Under the pieces are notes generated by a model. The model worked only from the letters and a program-made list of their open reading frames with translations, had not been told where the DNA came from and made no database searches. The position numbers and the translations under genes are program-made. Below are positions 54,607-64,000 of a stretch of DNA of 64,000 bases, piece after piece. Source of the stretch: Trichobilharzia szidati (taxonomy: Eukaryota; Platyhelminthes; Trematoda; Strigeidida; Schistosomatidae); assembly GCA_944472155.2 (NCBI GenBank), contig OX235274.1, forward strand, positions 33,106,052 through 33,170,051. The letters are read 5' to 3'. Within the stretch, counting starts at the first letter, position 1; every line of letters starts with the position of its first letter.

Positions 54607-57600
54607 ATGACAACTCCTACACTAATACTTGATATGGGTGGTGGATCTTTAAAAATTGGATTTTCCACAGATTCTGAACCAAAGTAGGTCAGTATGTTTT
54701 GTATGGTATTCAAACTGCTTTTCTCCTTCTCTCAAAAGAGTAGTGGACAATTGTATTTTCAAGTCAAAAACACTCTCTGGTCGTACATTCATTGGAAATG
54801 AAATTGAACAGTGCAATAATTTATCAAGTTTATTTTGTGTTATGCCATTTAAAAAAGTGAGTAATATATGCCTAAAACACAGGTGAAAAAAACAGCTTTT
54901 GTTTAGAAAACCTCAGTTTGAGAGGAGTTTTTCATTTATCTTCGTTTAATTATTCCTTTTCAGGATACTTAAATTCACTTGTATATGTAAAACTGGTAAT
55001 ACATTAAGTATTTTCTGGATAAAATGTAGCTCTAGACCATATACAATTCAGTTCCTCAAATTTCGGGCTGTATCACTCAGCTTTTAGGTAAAATACTGAA
55101 AACTGTTCGCCTCGTTATTATCATTAGTATTATTGACTGCCACTATCTTTAAACCTTCAATGTTTGCTCCTACGTTCTGTCTCCCATGGTAGATGGTTAT
55201 TATGGGGTGAGTAATATTGAAGCTAGGAGTTGAATGTTAGGTAAAGAGGGAATATCAATCGATGAGGTTGTGAGGCTACATTGATTGAGAGAGTTAGAAC
55301 ATGTGTTACTCATACCTAGCCATCGTATTCCTTGACAACGGGTAGTGTTAGCTGACAGGATCAGGTTCAAAAGGAGTGTATTTGTGGCCAAACCAAAACT
55401 TGGAGTTGATCCATGAAATCTACAACAGTTAGTTTGAGCTACATAAGGAGTTGTAGGCTTCCTGGTTAGTGTCGTCGGGAATCTAAGAATCAATGGCTGT
55501 AGACAATTAGTGATATGGCTCAAAATCTTCATTTTCAATGGCTCAGATGCATTCACTCTATGATTTCCCATACCTATTAAACCCTATTGTTTTTCAAGTC
55601 ACTATTCTCTCTCCCTCTCACATTTCTTCTCACTGTAGTTCTTTTCAATTTCTTTTCCCTCCTTTGTGTGCTACATAGAGTGTAACAACTCGAATTGCTG
55701 TACTTCATTCCAACTTTCTATGTTGAAACCAGTCAGTGTACTCTATCTTATTTGTTTAATCATGTGCGAAATCCTTTTAAATAATAAATCTATCTGCTTT
55801 TCTTATCGGTTCATCATACTTATTGAATCGATATACTTCTCTCCAACCCTCAAGACTTAACAGTCCACCAAATATCCCTTCTTTTGTCGCAGTGTGTGTG
55901 TGTATTGAGGCTGTTAAAATATCTCAAAATGGTTAAAGTGGTTAGCCAGAGAAGAAACTTATGAGTTGGTCGTGATCCATATGACTTCTTTTCAAACATG
56001 TTGGTTTTAGTTGCTGAGACCATGTTGTAGATAAGAGATCTGAATAGTTTAGTTTAAAAAATTAACCTCCCCACCCCCCTCCACACACACACACCAAAAG
56101 TCTAAATGTTATCACTCTCTAATAAACCTTTAATGCTAATTTTCTGGGGTTTTATAGATGTTGTCAGTTCCTTATTTCTTCTTCTTTTCCTTTTTTGATA
56201 TTTTTGTTTGTCTTGTCTGGACGACTGAAAAACAAAAGCGCGTCATTAAGCATTGTACTGAGTTCTTCTCGTTGTCACTAAAACATCTCTCATTTTAAAT
56301 TTTATCTGAAATTGTGCCAAATTTAAAAATGTCTTTTTCTAACACACTCGTATAGTAATTTTCAGCCGGAGAAAAAATACCAACAGTATTTAATCGAAAT
56401 TACAAACATTTACTTGAATTTTCTGTCACCTACACGCAAATTGATAACGTCAGAAATTTAAAGTATCCAAAATCTTGGAAGTGAAAGAGAAGTAAATTTG
56501 TTGAATAGAAGTTAGAATTCATGGGCTCGGCAATGTATTATATTCCAGTGGCCATATGGTCAACGAGCTCGGCTTGTAACCTAAACGTCCTGCGGTTTCA
56601 ATCCCGACCGGTGGGACCATGTGTGTGTACTGATGAAAGGTCACACACTAGGACGAAATAGCTGTCCAGTATTCCCTGCTGGTTTTCAATGGTCCCCTCA
56701 CTAACTGATATCAATCCTTGATCAACCACAAAGTAGAAAGTCTTTCATAATGATTATTTGCTTGAACTTGGTTGATAAATTTCATTTCCATTCTGTTGAA
56801 CTGCATATTTCAGTAGAGTTGAATTTTCAGCACACAATTCAGCTGGGCATCTGTAACATATGTCCTAGCCATCGCCTTCCTCGACGGGCAGTGTTAGCTG
56901 ACATAGGATTAGGTTCAAAAGGAGCTATTGGTGGCCAAACCAAAACTTGAAGTCAACCCATGAAATCTACAACAGTTGGTTTGAACCGCGTAGGCTTTAT
57001 TGTTTCTCTATGTTACTACTCCTTCTCCCTCATATTTATGCTTATAATTGTTCTTTTGAATCTCTTTTGTCTTCCTCTGTGCAATACATCATGAAGTGTG
57101 GCAATTTGAACTGTTGTACTTCTGTGCTAAGTTCTCTATTGCAAACAATCAGTCAGTTAAATTGCGATAGACACTTAGCGATAATGAACCTTAACGTCCG
57201 ATGTTATTCCTCTTCTTCTTCGTCTTTGTCAACTAATTAATTAGAACAAAATTACATGAATAAAAGTTATTTATTTATATTGAATATATTGATGTATATT
57301 TTTCGTCTTCTTAAGGGTTACATTAATAACTGGGAGGCTCAAAGTCAAATTTTGGATACAGCTTTTAAAAGCGTGTTTAAAACAAACTCAGTAAGTAACA
57401 TCTTTTTTGTTTTTACAAAAAAAGAGCGTTTTAAACATAACTGACATCTAACTATTCAAGTATTGGACTGGAGGGATTTGACTGATTGGTTACAGTATTT
57501 CATCGTGAGCTGACGTCGGCTAGCAGTGGCGCTAAATCGTGAATTGGCAGAATTTGGAATTCTTGGGCCAGTCATTGGCTCGGGTCCCAGTGGCTTAATG

Positions 57601-58431
57601 GTCTACCAGCTAGCTCGCCTTGCAACCAGAAGGTCCCGCATTCGAACCCTATCGGTGGGTGCGTGCTATTAGAGAGTCCCAAACTAGGCTGACGAAACAG
57701 CTGTCCAGTACTCCCAGATTGCTTGCCAGTGGTTCTCTAACTGATATCAGCTCATGATCAAAATCCGGTAACATCTAACTAACCAGCTGATCTTTCATTC
57801 TTTCTTTTCTTGTTTTTTTTCTTCAAACAGAACTTCTCATTATCTGATCATAATCTAATCGTTACAGAACCATACTTCAATTTTTCATCAACTAAAGAAG
57901 CTATGAATGAGGTGTTCTTTGAAGACTATCAAGTTGCTGGTCTAATACGTACTAATCGTAGGTTGTTGTTGTTGTTGTTTTAACCTAACTGCTTTATCTT
58001 TATTATTATTATTATTATTATTATGCAGCTGCATTTTTAAGTGCCTACAAGTATCGAATTGAATCAGCTCAACGTTTATCAAGATACTGTATGGTGATTG
58101 ACTCTGGTTATTCATTTACGCATATTGTACCAATGGCTGATGGACTTGTAATGAAAGAATTTGTCATGCGGTAGGTATATCTTGTTTTCTTCTGTAAGAA
58201 GGACTCTTTTCATCTATTCAAGGTTAACAGTCGGTGGAAAAATACTCACAAATCGTTTAATTGAAGCTGTATCCTATCGGTAAGCAGGGTGTTGCTAATT
58301 TTTTTAAACTTCTTATATTTTTTTTTCTAAAGACACTTAGATGTACGCAGTGAAATATACATTATGAATCAATGCAAAGAAGATGTATGCTATGTATCAG
58401 TTGATTTTTGGAAAGATATGAATATTTCTGG
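54607..58431 (+). CDS. ARP6: Actin-related protein 6, exons 1-7 (3' partial)
   Basis: Exons: 54607-54683, 54739-54856, 57316-57390, 57831-57957, 58029-58170, 58223-58279 and 58333-58431, together about 232 codons of a roughly 400-residue family. All junctions are GT-AG and phases agree. The ATG follows an in-frame TAA at 54598-54600. ARP6 is a nuclear subunit of the SWR1/SRCAP chromatin remodeller, which exchanges H2A.Z into nucleosomes. Family signatures: LILDMGGGSLKIGF (actin-fold phosphate-1 loop), NCIFKSKT, MPFKKGYINNWEAQ, LIVTEPYFNFSSTKEAMNE, MVIDSGYSFTHIVP (phosphate-2 loop, nearly identical to the family), LTVGGKILTNRLIEAVSYR and NQCKEDVCYVSVDFWKDM. The last donor is GTGAGT at 58432; later exons are not in the window. 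Introns are 55, 2459, 440, 71, 52 and 53 bp; the two long ones hold transposons. Confidence 0.93.
55170..55735 (+). mobile_element. RTE-type family A 3' fragment in ARP6 intron 2
   Basis: Begins at the KVSNIE-equivalent region and runs to the 3' end (GGTTAGTGTCGTCGGGAATC, GGCTCAAAATCTTC, then AACTCGAATTGCTG) and a CCAGTCAGT tail. Same strand as the gene. Confidence 0.75.
55736..56509. other. Unassigned intron sequence
   Basis: AT-rich ARP6 intron 2 sequence with no repeat recognised. Confidence 0.5.
56510..56740 (+). repeat. SINE2 in ARP6 intron 2
   Basis: GAATTCATGGGCTCGG, A-box-like TGGCCATATGGTC, TTGTAACC, CGGTTTCAATCCCG (B box), then CTGATGA at 56630-56636 and GGACGAAA at 56651-56658. 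Core bases on both sides are present, but stem II is rearranged (AAGGTC) and one CTG of stem I is lost. Confidence 0.75.
56850..57160 (+). mobile_element. RTE-type family A 3' fragment in ARP6 intron 2
   Basis: CCTAGCCATCGCCTTCCTCG, GACGGGCAGTGTTAGCTGAC and GGTGGCCAAACCAAAACTTG, then a roughly 80-bp internal deletion, then GTGGCAATTTGAACTG and a CAGTCAGT tail near 57150. A second, independent copy within the same intron as 55170-55735. Confidence 0.75.
57500..57775 (+). repeat. SINE2 making up most of ARP6 intron 3
   Basis: CGTGAATTGGCAGAATTTGG, A box TGGCTTAATGG, GCCTTGCAACCAGAAGG, B box CATTCGAACCC, then AGAGAGTCCCAAACTAGG, CTGACGAAACAGCTGTCCAG and CTAACTGATATCAGC. The ribozyme core start is lost (TATTAGAGAG); the GAC-GAAAC-AGCTGTC part is intact. 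It occupies about 275 of 440 intron bases, in the sense direction. Confidence 0.8.
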
Positions 58432-59481
58432 GTGAGTGAGTGAATGAGTGGAGAACAAAGATTTTTTGTTTTGTGTAATACTACTTACTGTATGGTTTTC
58501 TTACTGACATAATAATAAACGATTAAAGTTTGGTTGTAAGCCAAGCCCCTTCCCCGTGGTGGTGATACAGTTCACTGGAGTGCGTAGGCTCTATTATTTA
58601 TTTATTGATTTATCAGAACAGAAACTTAGTACTACATTATGAGCACCAAGAAATGTGCGAGGGGTGAAACACTTCTCAGACGCTCAGGTAGCAGTAGATG
58701 GCTTTCTTGTGGAGCTCTACCTTCCCCCGCCCGTCTCTCGTCCCCGAGCCTTTGACTTGATGTCGGATCCACATGACAGTGGAGCAGTAGGGTCAGGGGC
58801 TGCGTTCCCACAGTTTCTGGTGACCAAAACAGGTTAATATGCCATTCGAACCGTCATTTTTTTAGATTCTGAAGTCTATGTACACCATCATAGGTTTGGA
58901 ATAATCAGGGTTTTCCACCAGCTACCCCTGGGGGTAGACTCTTGCATTTCCACCAATCCGGTTGTCAGCGTCACACATTCTTATTCGACCTTTAACTTTT
59001 GTGAAGACAGTGAATAGGACTTATCTTGGAGAAGGAAGCCATGAACATGCGTGGTTACATGGGAGAGCATTTCGTAAGGAAAACCAAAGTGCCTACCCAA
59101 CCTCGGCGGTACTTGGTCATTTATGGGGGCTGGCGTACAAGCAGTTTATTCGAATGGGAGTGGGATAATTCACCAGTTGTAATAAATGACGACAAGGCAA
59201 AGTTAAACTTTAAGCACTACACTAACTACCAATCAGCGAATGACCTCGAACGCACCAATCACGTGAAGGAGGCATTTTTGTGTATGGAATACATATTTAT
59301 TTATGAAAAAGATGCATAAAAACTGTAGGAAAGTATTACAGAGGATACCTTCCTCTCACATGTGATAAAGATACCTCTCAGTTTTAAGTTGGAGTATCAA
59401 CAGAGTATAATTGCCCTCTTTATCCGGGCTTGGGACCGGCTAGAATACTAGTGACCTAGTAATCTAGGCGAGGTTCATAAT
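58432..59481. other. ARP6 intron 7 sequence, no feature recognised
   Basis: Start of the long intron 7. Slightly GC-richer blocks at 58640-58840 and 59030-59310 have open frames without recognisable domains. No match to an actin-family exon is seen. Confidence 0.4.
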
Positions 59482-59690
59482 TGCATTGTGAGTAAAATTT
59501 ATTTTGATAAAGTCTCATAGTGTGTATTACAGTAATATTTATTGGGCAATAAATTGTGCTCGAAACGTGGTCATCAGTAAATGCTGCTGTATAACACTGT
59601 GAGACTTTGTCAAAATGAATTTTACCCATAATGGAATTATACTCTACTGCCACAATGCAGAAGTGCTATTCTTATATCAACAGAGTAATT
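59482..59690. repeat. Palindromic repeat
   Basis: Arms GTAAAATTTATTTTGATAAAG-TCTCATAGTGT (59483-59514) and its inverted counterpart ending GTCAAAATGAATTTTAC (about 59595-59627) pair over about 55 bp per side around a short centre with TCGAAACGTGG. The right half plus downstream sequence recurs at 2985-3117. Confidence 0.65.
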
Positions 59691-59725
59691 TAACCACATT
59701 CTATGCTTGTAATTATTTAGGTCTT

Positions 59726-59850
59726 CTAACCCTAACAATAACCCTAACGTGCAAAAATCTCTTGACTAACCGTAATCTAACTCGAACCCACCCTAACTCT
59801 AGTCCCTTGGCTTAAAGCGTACCCTAATCTTTCCCAAACCTAGGCTGCTA
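59726..59850 (-). repeat. Degenerate telomere-like (CCCTAA) tract
   Basis: AACCCTAACAATAACCCTAACG at the start, then several spaced CCCTAA and CTAAC units. Strand-reversed relative to the tract at 24981-25025. Confidence 0.45.
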
Positions 59851-60504
59851 CTTGCCAGATATCCCATTTAATAACATAACACTTCGATGAAGACTATTTT
59901 TGTTGATGATGACAGCATTATCTGCCAGGCTTCACTAACTTGCTCATTGCGCGTTTCAAGGTCATTGGTGCGGTCGCACTTGATTGGTAGTTAGTTAGTG
60001 GTGCTTAAAGTTTAACTTGGTCTAAATGACATTTGATCGTAGATTATTTAAACGTCTTTGCCACTGTATTCCCAACAGACTAGATATGATACAGCAGGCT
60101 ATATTGAAAATGGGAGCTATTTTTATACTCCAATAACTGTTGAAGTATTCCTTCAATACATATATATATACTGTCGCGTAAAGCGAATTGTGTCAGATTA
60201 ATCCCTTAAATGGTAATCAAGAAGGAAATTGGACTTGTATGGTATAGTATACAGTATTAACTGACTGCTGTTTCATGTTATCCTGTGTAGCTGACTCAAT
60301 TGGACGTTGTAAGCGTGTTCTCTGAGAACGTTCAGCTGAACACTACCCCGTTTAGGTGATGAAAGGTGAACGGAGGATGACAAAGTTTTCCATCCGTACA
60401 CACCTTCTAGAGTGGAGTCAGGTTATTCAGCTCCACATGGTATATCCCTTAAAGTTGCCTACTGTCAGTCTTCAGTCACTCTAGAGGTTTAAGTTCCCTG
60501 TACT
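59851..60504. other. Unassigned intron or intergenic DNA
   Basis: No supported feature; short (TA)n near 60162-60171. Confidence 0.4.
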
Positions 60505-60955
60505 TGTGTGTAACCGAAGCTATACATGGACAGAAACTTAAACTATGTATTCAAAAATGTTTTGTTTCAACTGCTTACTACTTTGGTTCTAGGAATGTTC
60601 TTTCTAATATATACATTTTTTTTATTTTATCACTTGGATTTGTTCCACTTCACCTCATCTACCTACTCCTTTTTATTGTTACTGTCATCACTGTACTTTT
60701 AATTTTTTTGTGGCAACACTTGACCTACTTTCAAAATCTTGATACCAGTTCACTGATTTAGTTATCTTTTTGTTTAAAAAAATTGTATTTCATTCACTTC
60801 AACTCTACCCACCTTAAATATCAGTGTTAACTATCTTTATTCTTATCATATATCTGTATTAACTGAGCAATTTTTGGTGCCACTTGATGCCTTCTTTTCC
60901 GTAATATAAATAAGACTGTACAGCTACTTAAAAATGAAGTCATCTCTAAATAACC
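60505..60955 (+). mobile_element. Penelope-like element, last C-terminal residues and 3' end
   Basis: VTEAIHGQKLKLCIQKCFV matches the IAEALAIQKLKPTLCIQKK block of the other copies. The roughly 300-bp T-rich 3' UTR leads to GACTGTACAGCTACTTAAAAATG, a truncated PLE tail, near 60912-60935. Confidence 0.65.
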
Positions 60956-61054
60956 ATCGACATTAATCCGAATCCTGTAATCTCACTATTAATCTCTAGC
61001 TCTTTGTTTGATGGGTACTGGATGGATGGATGGATGTCGTGGAGCTGTAGTGAG

Positions 61055-61133
61055 AAGTTGGGTGAAGGGGATGCTCATCGAAGGCACCGATGAGGGTAGT
61101 GCTACATCACGAATTGACAAAATTAGAAGCCAG
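61055..61133 (+). repeat. SINE2 5' part
   Basis: GGGGATGCTCATCGAAGGC, GATGAGGGTAGTGCTACATC and ACGAATTGACAAAATTAGAAG correspond to the outer head region seen at 28345-28385. The unit breaks off where the PLE fragment starts. Confidence 0.55.
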
Positions 61134-61860
61134 GTATATCGGCCGTACCCAGCTCTCGCTTTCCAAACGTATCACCGAACACTTACCAACATGGTTTTAC
61201 AAAGGAGAAAATCGATGCCCCCCATGCAGCTCCATCTTAGAACATCTGATAGAATGCGGACACCAAGCTACACCGTAAACAAACTTCAAAGTAGTCTACA
61301 GAGTAAGAAGTAGTCTTCCTAAAGGTGTACGAATCAGACTTCTTCAAACTGCAGAAGCAATGGCGATTCACTCGCTAAGTCCGGAACTCTGCATACAGAA
61401 GAAGTTCGTTCAATCACTACACTTGCAATGGATGTAATCTATCTTATTACCCGATAAGTAAATTCTACCTAATCTTTTTTTTCTTCTGTCTCTTCATTAG
61501 TATTATTTTGTCCTTTCAATTGTAATATTTTACATTTTAAACTTTCTTGTTCTCTACTCCCACCCGATTTAATTTCCACACCTCACTACCACTGTTACTG
61601 ACTTGACCAACGCTCAATTTCTAGTCAATTATATTACGTCATCTAACTTACTAACTCAATCTTACTTTAGCTGCTGTCTAATTAACCTTGTTTCTGTATT
61701 AGATTATTCTTGTATTATCTGATTAATTATCTAAACTTGACAAACCTCATGTACACACACACGAAAATAATTATATATAAATGCAACTGAACAGCAATGT
61801 GAATGAATTTGCCGTCGAAAAGAGTCTCTTCACTGAAAGTCTTCTCTTTTTCAAAATTAG
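61130..61860 (+). mobile_element. Penelope-like element endonuclease and tail
   Basis: YIGRTQLSLSKRITEHLPTWFYKGENRC, SSILEHLIECGHQA, FKVVYRVRS, then in another frame LQTAEAMAIHSLSPELCIQKKFV and LQWM. A 3' UTR of about 350 bp ends in a tail with CAACTGAACAGCA, TCGAAAAGAGTCTCTTCACTG (61830-61850), a decayed hammerhead-type motif. The reverse transcriptase is absent. Confidence 0.8.
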
Positions 61861-62090
61861 AATTCACGGGTCAATGAATTCCAGCCCAAGTGGCTGCATG
61901 AATGGTCAGCGAATGTGCTTAGTCGTGCTCGTAACCTGAAGGGGAAGGTCTCGGGTTCGATGTCTGGTGGTAGGATCGTGAGTGTACACTTCTGAAGAGA
62001 GTCCTAAAGTAGGGACAAACAACTGTCCAGTGTTCCCTGGTTTTCAATGATTTTTCCAATTGATGTGTTAGTTTGTTACGCAATCTAACA
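61861..62090 (+). repeat. SINE2
   Basis: CCCAAGTGGCTGCATGAATGG (A-box region), TCGGGTTCGATGTC (B box), then ACACTT-CTGAAGA at 61986-61998 with stem I partner CAGTGT. The GAAA has become CAAA and two bases (GA) are inserted before stem II. Confidence 0.75.
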
Positions 62091-62227
62091 ACTGAAATAT
62101 TTTTATTTGCTAAACAAAGCACTGGGTTTTTTTCTCATGCACCGTTCGGTATACTTCGTGAATTATATGAGCAGTTGAAAATTACTCATCTCCAATCTAT
62201 AGGTCTCTTTCTGACTAGAATGAAATA

Positions 62228-63595
62228 ATCCTAGAACATAGACACACTTTTAGGCGTCCAACAATTGCCATATTTCTTGACTTGAAAGCGGCCTTCGACT
62301 CCGTGGATCGAAAGGTACTATGGAAATGTTTGAATGTGAATGGAGTGCCAAGAAAGTATATTGCACTAATCAAGGCACTCTACTCAAAATCATGTAGCCG
62401 TGTAAGGGCTTATGGGGAATCGTCATCTGAATTGATAACAATCAGTGGTGTACGTCAAGGATGTCCACTTTCCCCATTTCTGTTTAACTTCATCATAGAT
62501 ATGCTAATGGAAGTATCCTTAACTGAACTTAACGACTTAGGAATCGACTTGTTACCAGGGAATAGTCTTATGGACTTAGAATATGCAGATGACATAGTAC
62601 AGTTAGGGAAGGATGCTGACAAAATGCAGAGTCTTCTGAACACCTTGAGCAGCAATCTTCGTATGTTTGGCATGCGATTCGCCCCTGTAAAATGTAAGAT
62701 GCTGCTACAGGACTGGACTACGTCAACTCCTAGCTTAGTGATAGGGAGTGAAGTGATAGAACATGTTGACCACTTCACCTATTTGGGAAGTTGTATCAGC
62801 ACCAACGGATTGATTGGCGACGAAATCTCATCACGGATCCAAAAAGCTCGAGCTGCTTTCGCTAACTTACGCCATCTCTGTCGTAGACGTGACAACCGAC
62901 AATCAACCAAGGGACGTGTGTACTGCTTAGCAGTTCGCTTCGTCCTTATCTATCGCTCTGAAACATGGCCAATACGAGTTGAAGACATGAAAAGGTTGAC
63001 TGTTTTTGATCATAGATGTCTAGGATCTCATTCTCACGTTAGGTGGCATAATAAGGTAAGTAATGATGACGTTAGGCGTAGAGTGTTGGGCAAAGAGGGA
63101 AAATCAATCGAAGAGGCTATAAAGTTACATGGATTGAGATGGTTAGGTCACGTGCTGCGCATGCCTGACCATCGTCTCCCCCGACGGGCATTACTAGCTG
63201 ATATAGGTGCAGATTAGAAAAGAGTAAGTGGTGGCCAAACAAAAACATGGCATCAATCAGTCCATGAAATCCTTGACAGTTAAACTGAGTCAGGTAGGGA
63301 GATGTAGACTTCCGGGTTGGGGCCCTCAGGACTCTAAGAATCAATGGCTGGAGACAATAGGTGACATAGCTCAAAATCGTTGTCAATGGCTTACGCAGAT
63401 GTATTCAGTCTCTGTAATCTTTCATATTCCTTTCTACCATTACTCATTCTGTTTCACTCTTATACTTGTCAAAACTCGATTGATTCTCTTCACTCATTTT
63501 CCTGTCTACCTTTGTGTGGTATTTGGAACGTGGCAACTCGAAATGCTGCACTTCGGTGCCAAGTTCTATGTTGAATCCAGCCAGATTGAAATAAT
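62228..63595 (+). mobile_element. RTE-type family A, 5'-truncated copy
   Basis: Starts inside the reverse transcriptase just before motif A and runs to the 3' end (GTGGCAACTCGAAATGCTGC, GCCAAGTTCTATGTTGAA) with a reduced CCAG tail. The least decayed family A copy after 7392-9972. Confidence 0.88.
62230..63420 (+). pseudogene. Reverse transcriptase of family A (5'-truncated, one stop and one frameshift)
   Basis: LDLKAAFDSVDRKVLWKCL (catalytic Asp), SGVRQGCPLSPFLFNFIID, LEYADDIVQLG (intact YADD), GMRFAPVKCKM, HFTYLGSCISTNG, SETWPI, LRWLGHVLRMPDHRLPRRA. TAG at 63215-63217 replaces a Trp-coding position (compare GWKRASGG of the best copy), and a four-base insertion near 63260 shifts the frame before RCRLPGWGP. 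The N-terminal endonuclease and fingers are missing, so it cannot mobilise itself. Confidence 0.85.
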
Positions 63596-63839
63596 CTAAA
63601 TACAGGATGATCTTTTTTAACTTGTTTTCCAGCTGAGGCCATCATCTCAGAAGGTCTCAATTAGTTGAAACCATCTGTTATTGCTTAACTTTAATCTTTG
63701 ACTGATTTTCATAAAGAATTACGTACTATTACTATTATTATTGTCGTTATTGCTGTAAGATAAGACTTTACACTTATTGTTTTATCACATAAATAAGCTT
63801 ATCTTCAAAAACAGTCAACAGAAAATATTTACAGGTTTG
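63596..63839. other. Unassigned spacer
   Basis: No supported feature. Confidence 0.4.
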
Positions 63840-64000
63840 TTCGCAAGTTAACATTAGTTAGATAATCGTTGGAAAACCAGAGAATGCCGGAGTGTTTTTT
63901 TGCTCTGGTCTGGAACTCCTTATCGGTACGCACCCACTGGGGGTCGGACTCAGAACCTTCCATTTAGTTACAAGACGAGCTTGTAGATCATTCAGACACT
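63840..64000 (-). repeat. SINE2, cut by window end
   Basis: Plus-strand GTTAACATTAGTTAGATAATCGTTGGAAAACC, then GGAGTGTTTTTTTGCTCTGG, CGCACCCACTGGGGGTCGGAC and TACAAGACGAGCTTGTAG correspond to a minus-strand SINE2. The ribozyme region is badly decayed. Confidence 0.65.

Noticed and set aside
59026..59319. 97-codon frame as a possible ARP6 exon
   Set aside because: The translation shows no similarity to the actin-family C-terminal half, and no flanking splice sites fit the exon 7 phase.
59482..59640. Complete hammerhead in the palindrome
   Set aside because: CTGATGA occurs on the minus strand, but no GAAA follows it after a stem II on that strand, so the layout is incomplete.
1..64000. CRISPR arrays, bacterial operons or rRNA genes
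   Set aside because: No regularly spaced direct repeats with unique spacers, no bacterial-type gene packing and no rRNA core sequences were seen; the repeats are eukaryotic transposons and microsatellites.

Overview
The window looks like a repeat-rich intergenic-to-genic stretch of a digenean trematode nuclear genome, most likely Schistosoma. Grounds: it is AT-rich, has N/T/Q homopolymer-bearing exons, contains a gene with 50-70 bp micro-introns, and carries a schistosome-style set of repeats: Smalpha-like hammerhead SINEs, RTE- and CR1-type non-LTR retrotransposons, Penelope-like elements (PLEs) and LTR-element debris. No prokaryotic features are present. One assembly gap of 496 N lies at 6896-7391.

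Three host genes can be supported. (1) A minus-strand, low-complexity N/T/Q/H/P-rich coding exon at about 630-1588. (2) A minus-strand uninterrupted 659-codon reading frame of unknown function at 18292-20271. (3) The first seven coding exons of an ARP6-type actin-related protein on the plus strand, 54607-58431; the rest of the gene must lie beyond the window. ARP6 is a nuclear subunit of SWR1/SRCAP-type chromatin remodellers.

Almost everything else is mobile DNA. RTE-type family A (best copy 7392-9972, reverse transcriptase frame open) recurs at 13150-14290, 28915-29640, 37500-39957, 55170-55735, 56850-57160 and 62228-63595. RTE-like family B recurs at 1845-1960, 5745-6590, 26855-27270, 30785-31310, 32235-33870, 44030-44830 and 47010-47800. 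CR1/Rex1-like pieces lie at 9975-10660, 39958-40460, 41450-43640 and 49275-52297, and a related non-LTR relic at 44860-46950. PLE fragments with GIY-YIG endonuclease remnants lie at 3656-4185, 15482-16500, 16650-18160, 22730-22965, 22975-24735, 25595-25885, 50263-51708, 60505-60955 and 61130-61860. LTR-element debris lies at 10785-12130 and 35950-37430.

Four tRNA-headed SINE-like families are interspersed. Two of them (Smalpha-like, and one I call SINE2 with about a dozen copies) carry recognisable but decayed type-I hammerhead ribozyme cores, and PLE 3' tails carry hammerhead-like cores as well. Several repeats are arranged as inverted dimers or nested insertions. The clearest is a CR1 element split by a PLE that is itself split by a SINE2, with target-site duplications visible at both steps. 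Two ARP6 introns are enlarged by these same repeats.
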